Source: JAZGER01 sp036480335 (GTDB lineage: Bacteria; Pseudomonadota; Gammaproteobacteria; DSM-19610). Taken from it: a DNA stretch of 34,635 nt. Position 1 is the stretch's first letter. The number at the start of each line of letters is the position of its first letter. The stretch spans positions 1 through 34,635 of the forward strand of contig JAZGGH010000056.1 in assembly GCA_036480335.1 (NCBI GenBank). Reading direction: 5' to 3'. This document shows, piece by piece, positions 7,791 to 14,950 of this stretch. A program made the position numbers and the translations under genes. The notes beneath the pieces are model-generated. The model was not told the DNA's origin. It worked only from the letters and a program-made list of their open reading frames with translations, and made no database searches.

Positions 7791-8144
7791 ATGGACAAAA
7801 AATTATCTAGAATGCGGCGAACCCGTAAAACCAGGGCTAAAATTCGTGAACTTGGCAAGGTTCGTTTGTGTGTCAATCGCACGCCACGCCACATCTATGC
7901 TCAGTTGATAGACAGCAGTGGTGATAAAGTGCTGGCCTGTGCGTCTACACTTGATCGTGATCTGCGTAAAGACCTGAAAATTACAGGTAATATTTCAGCT
8001 GCATCTGTTGTTGGGAAAGCAATCGCGGAACGTGCTACTGCAGCAGGTATAAAAAGTGTTGCATTTGATCGTTCTGGTTTTAAGTACCATGGTCGCGTTA
8101 AAGCGCTGGCTGATGCAGCCCGTGAGGCTGGTCTTGAATTTTAA
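7791..8144 (+). CDS. rplR: 50S ribosomal protein L18
   Basis: The 117-residue product has the basic N-terminus (MDKKLSRMRRTRKTRAKIRE) and the conserved C-terminal FDRSGFKYHGRVKALADAAREAGL (residues about 93-116). L18 carries 5S rRNA into the 50S subunit with L5. An AAGG site precedes the ATG. Confidence 0.97.
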   Translation: MDKKLSRMRRTRKTRAKIRELGKVRLCVNRTPRHIYAQLIDSSGDKVLACASTLDRDLRKDLKITGNISAASVVGKAIAERATAAGIKSVAFDRSGFKYHGRVKALADAAREAGLEF

Positions 8145-8157
8145 TTAAGGTAAAGTT

Positions 8158-8664
8158 ATGGCAAATCCTGATTCTCAAGCAACCTCTGATGGCTTGCAAG
8201 AAAAACTAATTGGTATTAACCGTGTCGCCAAGGTTGTGAAAGGTGGACGACAATTCGGCTTCGCAGCATTAACCGTTGTTGGTGATGGTGAAGGGCGAGT
8301 TGGCTTTGGTCGCGGCAAGGCGCGAGAGGTTCCTGTTGCAATTCAGAAAGCAATGGAAAATGCGCGCAAGAATATGCATCAGATTGCACTCAAGGATGGC
8401 ACGCTGCAGTACCCGATAATGGCAAAATACGGCGCAGCAAAAGTCTACATGCAGCCTGCGTCCGAAGGTACTGGCATTATTGCTGGTGGTGCAATGCGAG
8501 CTGTCTTTGAAGTGGTTGGTGTGCGCAATGTTTTAGCGAAATGTATTGGCACGAATAATCCTATTAATGTTGTGCGGGCTACTATGCGTGGGCTGGCAGA
8601 GATGACTTCTCCGGAAGAGGTTGCCGCAAAACGAGGCAAATCAGTAGAAGAGATTCTGGGGTAA
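8158..8664 (+). CDS. rpsE: 30S ribosomal protein S5
   Basis: The 168-residue product has the S5 double-stranded RNA binding domain, with KVVKGGRQFGFAALTVVGDG at about residues 24-43 and GRGKAREVPVAIQKA after it. It lies at the mRNA entry channel and affects decoding accuracy. Its ATG follows AAGG, 13 bp after rplR. Length matches E. coli (167) within one residue. Confidence 0.98.
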   Translation: MANPDSQATSDGLQEKLIGINRVAKVVKGGRQFGFAALTVVGDGEGRVGFGRGKAREVPVAIQKAMENARKNMHQIALKDGTLQYPIMAKYGAAKVYMQPASEGTGIIAGGAMRAVFEVVGVRNVLAKCIGTNNPINVVRATMRGLAEMTSPEEVAAKRGKSVEEILG

Positions 8665-8667
8665 ATT

Positions 8668-8853
8668 ATGGCTGACAAGAAATTGAAAGTAACATTGTTG
8701 AAGAGTTTTCATGGCCGCCTTAAAAACCACAAAGCTTGTGTAGCTGGCCTCGGTCTGAGACGTATCAGACATAGTGTCGAAGTACTCGATACCCCTGAAA
8801 ACCGTGGCATGATTAACAAGATCTATTATCTTGTACAGGTAGAGGATATTTGA
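8668..8853 (+). CDS. rpmD: 50S ribosomal protein L30
   Basis: This small 61-residue protein has the L30 pattern KVTLLKSFHGRLKNHKACVAGLGLRRI and the MINKIYYLVQVE ending. L30 binds 23S rRNA on the solvent side and is absent from some bacterial groups. It starts 3 bp after the rpsE stop with a GGGG site before it, and rplO follows after one base. Confidence 0.95.
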   Translation: MADKKLKVTLLKSFHGRLKNHKACVAGLGLRRIRHSVEVLDTPENRGMINKIYYLVQVEDI

Positions 8854-8854
8854 A

Positions 8855-9289
8855 ATGCGTTTGAATACTTTAAAGCCGGCTGCCGGAAGTAGAAAAGCGG
8901 CTAAACGCGTAGGTCGCGGTATTGGTTCAGGTTTTGGCAAGACATGTGGTCGAGGTCATAAGGGTCAAAAGTCCAGGTCAGGTGGCTCCAGCAAGATCGG
9001 GTTTGAAGGTGGGCAGATGCCATTACAGCGTCGCCTTCCCAAAATTGGCTTTCGATCCAAAATATCCCGTGTTACTGCTGAAGTGCGGCTGAATGAACTT
9101 GGACTTGCAGATGCGGATATTGTTGACCTGACGGCTTTGAAAGAAGCTGGCATCCTTGGTCATCATATTCTCAGGGCGAAAGTAATTCTGTCTGGTGCTA
9201 TCGACAAGCCAGTTACCGTGCGTGGTCTAGGTGCTACAAAAGGTGCAAGAGCAGCTATTGAGGCTGCTGGCGGTAAGGTAGAGGATTAA
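8855..9289 (+). CDS. rplO: 50S ribosomal protein L15
   Basis: The 144-residue product begins MRLNTLKPAAGSRKAAKRVGRG, followed by the Gly/Arg/Lys-rich stretch around GKTCGRGHKGQKSRSGG, typical of L15. It is a late 50S assembly protein running into the rRNA core. GAGGA precedes the ATG. The same motif near the end of this gene serves secY, 3 bp downstream. Confidence 0.98.
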   Translation: MRLNTLKPAAGSRKAAKRVGRGIGSGFGKTCGRGHKGQKSRSGGSSKIGFEGGQMPLQRRLPKIGFRSKISRVTAEVRLNELGLADADIVDLTALKEAGILGHHILRAKVILSGAIDKPVTVRGLGATKGARAAIEAAGGKVED

Positions 9290-9292
9290 TCC

Positions 9293-10624
9293 ATGGCATC
9301 ACGCGGAACCTCACTCACTGGCGGCCTCGGTGATATGGGCAAATTGGCTGAGCTCCGACAAAGGGTTCTTTTCGTCCTTGGCGCTATTATCGTATTTCGG
9401 ATTGGTTCATTTATTCCTCTTCCTGGGATTGATCCTACTGTGCTTGCCTCGCTTGTTGAGCAACAGAAAGGCACTATTCTGGATATGTTTAACATGTTCT
9501 CTGGTGGTGCTTTAAGTAGATTGTCACTTTTTGCACTTGGAATTATGCCCTATATTTCTGCCTCAATTATAATGCAGTTGCTTTCTTATACTGTTCCTGC
9601 TCTTGAGCAGTTAAAAAAAGAAGGCGACGCTGGCCGCAGAAAAATCACCCAATATACTCGATACGGAGCATTGGTACTGTCTACATTCCAGGCTTTTGGG
9701 ATTTCGACTGCTTTACAGGCGCAGAGTGCTGGCGGCGCACCGCTGGTTGTTGTTGCCGGGCCTGCGTTTATTCTTTCGGCGGTTACCTGTCTGGTTACAG
9801 GCACTATGTTTCTGATGTGGTTGGGCGAACAAGTCACTGAACGCGGTATAGGAAATGGTATCTCGATCATTATCTTCTCTGGTATCGTTGCAGGCTTGCC
9901 TTCAGCAATCGGCGGCACTCTAGAGCTGGTGAGAACGGGTGAAATGAATACTTTAACGATCCTGTTCCTGTTTGCCCTGGCAGTAGCAGTTACCATGTTT
10001 GTGGTTTTTGTTGAAAGAGGCCAACGACGGATTACTGTCAATTATGCCAAACGACAACAGGGACGTAAGATGTATGCTGGCCAAAGTACACATTTGCCAC
10101 TGAAGCTAAATATGGCGGGCGTTATTCCTCCTATTTTTGCTTCGAGCATCATTTTATTTCCGGCAACGCTGGGGAGCTGGTTCGGAAGTAGCGAAGGAAT
10201 GGGCTGGCTAAAGGATATCTCATCCATGTTGTCTCCTGGGCAGCCGCTGTATGTGTTATTCTATGCGTTGGCGATTATATTCTTCTGTTTCTTCTATACG
10301 GCGATTGTTTTTAATTCAAAGGAAACGGCAGATAATCTTAAAAAGTCTGGCGCTTTTATTCCTGGTATCAGGCCTGGTGAACAAACCGGCAAGTACATTG
10401 ATGGTGTTATGACGCGTCTGACAATGGCTGGCGCGATTTATATCACTATTGTGTGCTTATTGCCCGAATTCCTGATTCTGTACTGGAATGTGCCATTCTA
10501 TTTTGGTGGTACTTCATTGCTAATTATCGTGGTTGTTGTCATGGATTTTATGGCGCAGGTACAGGCGCTGATGATGTCTCATCAGTATGAAGGTCTGATG
10601 AAAAAATCGAATCTGAAAAAATAG
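9293..10624 (+). CDS. secY: Protein translocase channel subunit SecY
   Basis: The 443-residue integral membrane protein has about ten hydrophobic segments. It forms the protein-conducting channel of the inner membrane with SecE and SecG and is driven by SecA or the ribosome. Family landmarks are FIPLPGID near residue 43, the FNMFSGGALSRLSLFALGIMPYISASI segment, and GMWF-type loops replaced here by LMWLGEQVTERGIGNG (about 170-185). Cytosolic loops are rich in Arg/Lys. It lies in the usual place in spc, between rplO and rpmJ, 3 bp after rplO, so translational coupling is likely. Confidence 0.98.
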   Translation: MASRGTSLTGGLGDMGKLAELRQRVLFVLGAIIVFRIGSFIPLPGIDPTVLASLVEQQKGTILDMFNMFSGGALSRLSLFALGIMPYISASIIMQLLSYTVPALEQLKKEGDAGRRKITQYTRYGALVLSTFQAFGISTALQAQSAGGAPLVVVAGPAFILSAVTCLVTGTMFLMWLGEQVTERGIGNGISIIIFSGIVAGLPSAIGGTLELVRTGEMNTLTILFLFALAVAVTMFVVFVERGQRRITVNYAKRQQGRKMYAGQSTHLPLKLNMAGVIPPIFASSIILFPATLGSWFGSSEGMGWLKDISSMLSPGQPLYVLFYALAIIFFCFFYTAIVFNSKETADNLKKSGAFIPGIRPGEQTGKYIDGVMTRLTMAGAIYITIVCLLPEFLILYWNVPFYFGGTSLLIIVVVVMDFMAQVQALMMSHQYEGLMKKSNLKK

Positions 10625-10663
10625 CCGCCTGGCAATTTATTCTAGAAATTTTAGAGGTATGAA

Positions 10664-10777
10664 ATGAAAGTTAGAGCATCGGTAAAGAAAATGTGCCGTC
10701 ATTGTAAAATTGTTAAGCGTAAGGGCGTGATCCGCGTTATTTGTAAGGATGGGCGACATAAGCAGCGTCAGGGCTAA
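10664..10777 (+). CDS. rpmJ: 50S ribosomal protein L36 (zinc-binding form)
   Basis: This 37-residue protein reads MKVRASVKKMCRHCKIVKRK and ends GRHKQRQG. The zinc ribbon ligands C11, C14, C27 and H32 are all present, so it is the zinc-containing form of L36. It lies in 23S rRNA near the base of the stalk. AGAGG precedes the ATG. It ends the spc operon by E. coli convention and was identified directly from the bases because of its small size. Confidence 0.96.
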   Translation: MKVRASVKKMCRHCKIVKRKGVIRVICKDGRHKQRQG

Positions 10778-10795
10778 CATTTCCATTGATTTTAT

Positions 10796-10866
10796 AAGTC
10801 TGTATAGGTATCCTTGCCGGTTCGCTCGGAAGGTGCTTAATATTTTTGTCAGGAGAAACTTTTAAT
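10796..10866 (+). promoter_or_regulatory. Putative alpha-operon leader (S4-responsive RBS structure)
   Basis: The 87-bp rpmJ-rpsM gap holds a hairpin at 10812-10833: CCTT pairs with AAGG and CCG with CGG around a 7-base loop, with one bulged G. An A/T-rich run and AGGAG (10851-10855) before the rpsM ATG follow. The layout and the GTATCC at its start resemble the E. coli alpha leader, where S4 binds a pseudoknot and represses translation. I could not confirm the pseudoknot by eye. Confidence 0.45.
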
Positions 10867-11221
10867 GGCTCGTATAGCCGGAATAAACATTCCAACTCAT
10901 AAACATGCAGTGATTGCATTGACTTCAATTTATGGAATCGGGCGCAATACTGCTACTGATATCTGTAAGACTGCTGGCATTAAGCCAGATATGAAGATCA
11001 GGGAATTATCTGATGCAGAGATCGAGTCTGTGCGTAATGCAGTCTCAAATTACACCGTTGAAGGTGATCTCCGACGTACAGTTTCGATGAATATTAAACG
11101 TCTGATGGATCTCGGTTGCTATCGTGGTATACGCCATCGTCGTGGTTTACCGTTGAGAGGTCAGCGGACTAAAACCAATGCCCGTACCCGTAAAGGCCCG
11201 CGCCGGCCAATCCGTAAGTAA
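10865..11221 (+). CDS. rpsM: 30S ribosomal protein S13
   Basis: The 118-residue product starts MARIAGINIPTHKHAVIALTSIYGIG and ends with the basic tail TRKGPRRPIRK. The signature RGIRHRRGLPLRGQRTKTNART is at about residues 85-106. S13 lies in the 30S head, bridges to the large subunit and contacts P-site tRNA. It is the first gene of the alpha operon, with AGGAG 9 bases before the ATG. Confidence 0.98.
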   Translation: MARIAGINIPTHKHAVIALTSIYGIGRNTATDICKTAGIKPDMKIRELSDAEIESVRNAVSNYTVEGDLRRTVSMNIKRLMDLGCYRGIRHRRGLPLRGQRTKTNARTRKGPRRPIRK

Positions 11222-11240
11222 TCAGGTCTAAATAAATATT

Positions 11241-11624
11241 ATGGCTAAATCACCAACACGCAAGAAAATAAAGAAGAACGTAGTCGACGGTATTGCACAC
11301 GTTCATGCTTCTTTCAATAATACGATCATTACGATCTCCGATCGGCAGGGTAATGCACTTGCCTGGGCGACGGCCGGAGGCTCTGGCTTCCGTGGCTCAC
11401 GTAAGAGCACACCGTTTGCAGCGCAGGTTGCTGCTGAACGTGTGGGTGAGATGGTGAAGGGCTTCGGGCTTAAAAATCTTGAAGTTGAAATCAAAGGCCC
11501 TGGTCCCGGACGCGAATCGGCTGTTCGAGCTTTGAACAATCTTGGTTTCAAAATTACAAATATTACTGATGTGACACCTATTCCACACAATGGATGTCGC
11601 CCACCGAAAAAACGTCGCGTTTAG
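11241..11624 (+). CDS. rpsK: 30S ribosomal protein S11
   Basis: The 127-residue product contains the S11 signatures GIAHVHASFNNTIITISD and VRALNNLGFKITNITDVTPI, and ends HNGCRPPKKRRV. It lies on the 30S platform next to the E-site mRNA. A weak AGG-containing site precedes the ATG. It is third in the conserved rpsM-rpsK-rpsD-rpoA-rplQ order after the leader and rpsM. Confidence 0.98.
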   Translation: MAKSPTRKKIKKNVVDGIAHVHASFNNTIITISDRQGNALAWATAGGSGFRGSRKSTPFAAQVAAERVGEMVKGFGLKNLEVEIKGPGPGRESAVRALNNLGFKITNITDVTPIPHNGCRPPKKRRV

Positions 11625-11642
11625 GCAGAGGTTAATTAAAGC

Positions 11643-12269
11643 ATGGCCAGATATATTGGATCAAAATGTCGCCAATGCCGTCGTGAAGGCAGCAAATTAT
11701 TTTTGAAAGGCGAAAAATGTTACACAAGTAAATGCCCGATGGAAATTCGTCCTTTTCCACCAGGACAGCATGGACAACGTCGCGGACGCTTGTCTGATTA
11801 TGCAACGCAGTTGCGTGAGAAACAGAAGTTACGCAGGACTTATGGCGTTTTGGAAAAACAATTCCGTCTGTACTATAAAAAGGCAGCTTCTACAAAAGGC
11901 TCAACGGGTGAAAACCTGTTGCAATTGCTTGAAGGGCGTCTGGATAATGTGGTCTACCGTATGGGTTTTGCTGCATCGCGTACAGAAGCGAGGCAACTGG
12001 TGCGCCATCATGCAATCATGCTGAACGGAAAAAGGGTCACTATTCCATCTTATCAGGTTCAACCGAATGACAACCTGTCCGTTGCTGAAAAAGCAAAAAA
12101 ACAATTACGTATTCAGGCTGCTCTGCAATTTGCTGAGCAAAGAGGTTTTTCTGACTGGATTGATGTTGATATTAAGAAGATGGAAGGTACTTTCAAGGCA
12201 CGTCCTGAACGCACTGATCTTCCTTCTGAGATCAATGAGCATCTTGTTGTTGAACTGTATTCCAAGTAA
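11643..12269 (+). CDS. rpsD: 30S ribosomal protein S4 (four-cysteine form)
   Basis: The 208-residue product is a full S4 with the S4 RNA-binding domain (about 96-160, LEGRLDNVVYRMGFAASRTEA onward) and the family ending INEHLVVELYSK. S4 nucleates 30S assembly and, in E. coli, represses the alpha operon. The N-terminus has four cysteines, C9, C12, C26 and C31 (CX2C, CX13C, CX4C), the pattern of the zinc-binding form seen in Thermus, whereas E. coli S4 lacks it. The gene is otherwise ordinary and in the normal place. Confidence 0.98.
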   Translation: MARYIGSKCRQCRREGSKLFLKGEKCYTSKCPMEIRPFPPGQHGQRRGRLSDYATQLREKQKLRRTYGVLEKQFRLYYKKAASTKGSTGENLLQLLEGRLDNVVYRMGFAASRTEARQLVRHHAIMLNGKRVTIPSYQVQPNDNLSVAEKAKKQLRIQAALQFAEQRGFSDWIDVDIKKMEGTFKARPERTDLPSEINEHLVVELYSK

Positions 12270-12286
12270 TCGATAGGGGATTATTT

Positions 12287-13288
12287 ATGACGGGTCATAA
12301 TGTTAGCGAATTCCTGAAGCCTCGGATTGTTGATGTTCAGTTCATCACTGACAAGCAGGCAAAAATCGTTCTGGAACCACTAGAGCGAGGTTTTGGTCAT
12401 ACGCTTGGGAATGCTTTGCGCCGTATTCTGTTGTCTTCCATGCCGGGTTGCGCTGTAACCGGTGTGGAGATTGAAGGCGTCCTGCATGAGTACTCTACGA
12501 TTGAGGGTGTTCAGGAAGACGTGCTTGACATCATGCTGAATCTTAAAAATGTAGCGCTGACTATGCATAATCGTCAGGATGCTGTATTGCGATTGAGTAA
12601 GAAAGGTCCTGGTCCAGTGACTGCGGGTGATATTGTGCTTGATCACGATATTGAAGTAATCAATCCGGGTTATGTGATTGCGAATCTGACTAGTGATACT
12701 GAGCTCAATATGACTCTCTATGTGGCTATGGGGCGCGGTTATGAATCTTCAGTTCAACGAAATACTAATGACAGTGAAACCCGTCCAGTAGGTAACCTGC
12801 AGCTTGATGCTACCTACAGTCCGGTTCGCAGTGTCTCTTACAGTGTTGATAGTGCTCGTGTAGAGCAAAGAACAGATCTGGACAAGCTGATTATTGAAAT
12901 TGAAACTAACGGCACAATCGATCCGGAAGATTCGATTCGTAAAGCAGCAACTATCCTGCAGGATCAGTTATCTGTGTTTGTTGATCTACAGGGTAAAGAA
13001 GAAGCACAGCCAGAAACGACAGAAGCGGATATTGATCCAGTGTTACTACGTCCTGTCGATGATCTAGAACTAACTGTTCGCTCAGCAAACTGTTTGAAGG
13101 CTGAAAGTATTTATTTTATTGGTGACCTGATTCAGAGAACGGAAGTTGAGCTGCTAAAAACGCCCAACCTGGGTAAGAAATCATTGACAGAAATAAAGGA
13201 TGTGCTTGCATCAAGAGGTCTGTCTCTAGGAATGCGACTGGAAAACTGGCCGCCGACAGGGCTGAAAGATCAGAAAGCGATCGCCTGA
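12287..13288 (+). CDS. rpoA: DNA-directed RNA polymerase alpha subunit
   Basis: The 333-residue product has an N-terminal assembly domain (about 1-235, with LEPLERGFGHTLGNALRRILLSS split over 27-49), an acidic linker, and a C-terminal domain (about 250-315). The C-terminal domain carries RSANCLKAESIYFIGDLI, including the Arg that contacts UP-element DNA and activators in E. coli. The dimer scaffolds beta and beta-prime. An AGGGGA site precedes the ATG, 17 bp after rpsD. Confidence 0.99.
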   Translation: MTGHNVSEFLKPRIVDVQFITDKQAKIVLEPLERGFGHTLGNALRRILLSSMPGCAVTGVEIEGVLHEYSTIEGVQEDVLDIMLNLKNVALTMHNRQDAVLRLSKKGPGPVTAGDIVLDHDIEVINPGYVIANLTSDTELNMTLYVAMGRGYESSVQRNTNDSETRPVGNLQLDATYSPVRSVSYSVDSARVEQRTDLDKLIIEIETNGTIDPEDSIRKAATILQDQLSVFVDLQGKEEAQPETTEADIDPVLLRPVDDLELTVRSANCLKAESIYFIGDLIQRTEVELLKTPNLGKKSLTEIKDVLASRGLSLGMRLENWPPTGLKDQKAIA

Positions 13289-13310
13289 TAATTAATTAAG
13301 TGAGAATACA

Positions 13311-13703
13311 ATGCGTCATCGTAACAGCGGAAGAAAGCTGAACCGTAACAGTAGTCATCGAAAAGCCATGTTTAGAAATATGGCGGCCTCCTTGCTACAT
13401 CATGAAGTCATTAAAACGACCTTGCCGAAAGCCAAGGAACTACGCCGTGTAGCTGAGCCACTCATTACCATGGCAAAGAGTGACAGCGTTCACAAACGTC
13501 GCATAGCTTTTAGTCGGCTGCGTGATCGTGACGTGGTGACCAAATTGTTTAATGAACTGGGGCCCCGCTATAAGGAACGTCCAGGTGGTTATCTTCGAAT
13601 TCTCAAAATGGGATTCAGAACAGGTGACAAGGCTCCGATGGCACTGGTTGAACTGGTCGATCGTCCGGTACCGGACACTGAAGAAGCTACTGCTTCAGAA
13701 TAA
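13311..13703 (+). CDS. rplQ: 50S ribosomal protein L17
   Basis: The 130-residue product starts MRHRNSGRKLNRNSSHRKAM and has the L17 core HHEVIKTTLPKAKELRRVAEPLIT. It is a 50S protein near the tunnel exit, unique to bacteria and their descendants. It is the last gene of the alpha operon; a strong terminator begins 20 bases after its stop, which fits the end of the whole ribosomal cluster. Confidence 0.98.
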   Translation: MRHRNSGRKLNRNSSHRKAMFRNMAASLLHHEVIKTTLPKAKELRRVAEPLITMAKSDSVHKRRIAFSRLRDRDVVTKLFNELGPRYKERPGGYLRILKMGFRTGDKAPMALVELVDRPVPDTEEATASE

Positions 13704-13723
13704 ATCAGTTTTTATTTTTTACC

Positions 13724-13751
13724 AAAGGCCAGTATCTGCTGGCCTTTTTTT
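13724..13751 (+). terminator. Intrinsic terminator of the ribosomal protein cluster
   Basis: A perfect 9-bp stem, AAAGGCCAG paired with CTGGCCTTT, encloses the 6-base loop TATCTG and runs into seven Ts. This is a textbook rho-independent terminator for rightward transcription after rplQ. On the other strand it is not followed by a U run, so it should not stop the convergent O-antigen ligase-like gene as well. Confidence 0.93.
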
Positions 13752-13779
13752 GTTGGAAGCGTTCTTACATATTGGAATT

Positions 13780-14943
13780 TTAGGGCTTGCTGCCCGTTTT
13801 CCAAAGCACCAGGCCGATACCCGTTAAACTAATAAATAGTGGTGCAAACAGCCTGAAATCGACCAATCCATTGATCGTGATCGCCATAAATAGCAAAAAT
13901 CCAAAGCGACGATGAGCGTTCGACAAGTTTGCCTGTGTCTGGCGAATATTCTTTATGAAAATATACAACGTAACAGTAAAAAACATACTTCCAGTTACGC
14001 CGACAGAACTAACCAGATCCAGTAATATATTGTGTGGTGAGACCATGTTGTGGAATTCTGATGTCAGCATTTGGTTGATTTCGCTGTTGTTTTGCCATGC
14101 ACCCAGGCCAATGCCAAATAGAGGGTGAGATTGTATGATGGCAACTGCGCTCTGCCAGAGTTCAGGTCGTCCGGTAATCAGTGTGTTTAGAAAATCAAAG
14201 CTTAGATATGCCGGCCAGTAGTGATACGTTGTTGTAAAAATCAACATAAGCAAGGCGGCAACAAATATCAGGAGCCTTAATTGTTGCCGCCTTTGCAAAG
14301 ATAACGCAGCGGCAATTGACATGATCATTATTGCCGCAACCATTGCTCCACGGCCTTCTACCAGCCAGATGAAGCTCAGCAGGCAAATTGACAGAACGAA
14401 ATATATTGCACTCCAGTGTAGCGACCAGAGAGCAGTAGTTGCGCAGATCAATACCAGGGCAGTTGTTGACCATTTATTCTGTTGTTCAAAAAAAGATTCA
14501 TTACAGGTAAGCGTTTCTGGTTGGCAGTTTTGTTGTAGCCACATAACAGCGATAATGGATCCGATGATAGTGCAGAGGAGCAACACACAATCCCTGAATG
14601 GTTTGTCATCCTGCAGTGGATAGTTGCGAATATAGCGATAAAATCCATAAATGGCGAATAGACCCGCTAGCATTTTTATGCTGATTTTTACCGATGTTAC
14701 TGGGTTTGTTGAAAATACGATACCAATAATTAGCAACATAATTATCGAAACAATCAGTTGCCTGCCATTACTGGTGTACAGATCGTTCTGCTTTTTGTAT
14801 GTGACAGACAGGGTAAGTACCGCTATCCACAATGAAACGGTCGTTGGCGATATGGGGAGAATCAGTAGCAGTGATAACAGGACATATGGGCTAGTAGCGA
14901 TAGCCCATAGGGAAAAGGAAAGCTTGTCGATGGCTGGATTCAT
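13780..14943 (-). CDS. O-antigen ligase / Wzy-type polymerase-like membrane protein
   Basis: The 387-residue polytopic membrane protein has about ten hydrophobic segments. It carries the Wzy_C (WaaL/O-antigen ligase family) pattern in its C-terminal half: a TGRPELW segment, then HPLFGIGLGAW, then a periplasmic-loop SPHNILLDLVSSVG with the family histidine. Relatives join or polymerise lipid-linked glycans at the periplasmic face (O-antigen to lipid A core, or repeat units); substrate cannot be told here. The ATG at 14943, seven bases after the uvrA stop, is chosen; an ATG at 14982 would overlap uvrA. Neither has a strong ribosome binding site. No glycosyltransferase genes lie nearby. Confidence 0.8.
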   Translation of the reverse strand: MNPAIDKLSFSLWAIATSPYVLLSLLLILPISPTTVSLWIAVLTLSVTYKKQNDLYTSNGRQLIVSIIMLLIIGIVFSTNPVTSVKISIKMLAGLFAIYGFYRYIRNYPLQDDKPFRDCVLLLCTIIGSIIAVMWLQQNCQPETLTCNESFFEQQNKWSTTALVLICATTALWSLHWSAIYFVLSICLLSFIWLVEGRGAMVAAIMIMSIAAALSLQRRQQLRLLIFVAALLMLIFTTTYHYWPAYLSFDFLNTLITGRPELWQSAVAIIQSHPLFGIGLGAWQNNSEINQMLTSEFHNMVSPHNILLDLVSSVGVTGSMFFTVTLYIFIKNIRQTQANLSNAHRRFGFLLFMAITINGLVDFRLFAPLFISLTGIGLVLWKTGSKP

Positions 14944-14950
14944 TGTGCTG

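Noticed and set aside
13724..13751. Bidirectional terminator serving the minus-strand O-antigen ligase-like gene
   Set aside because: On the minus strand the stem is followed by A-rich rather than T-rich sequence, so only the rightward direction fits.
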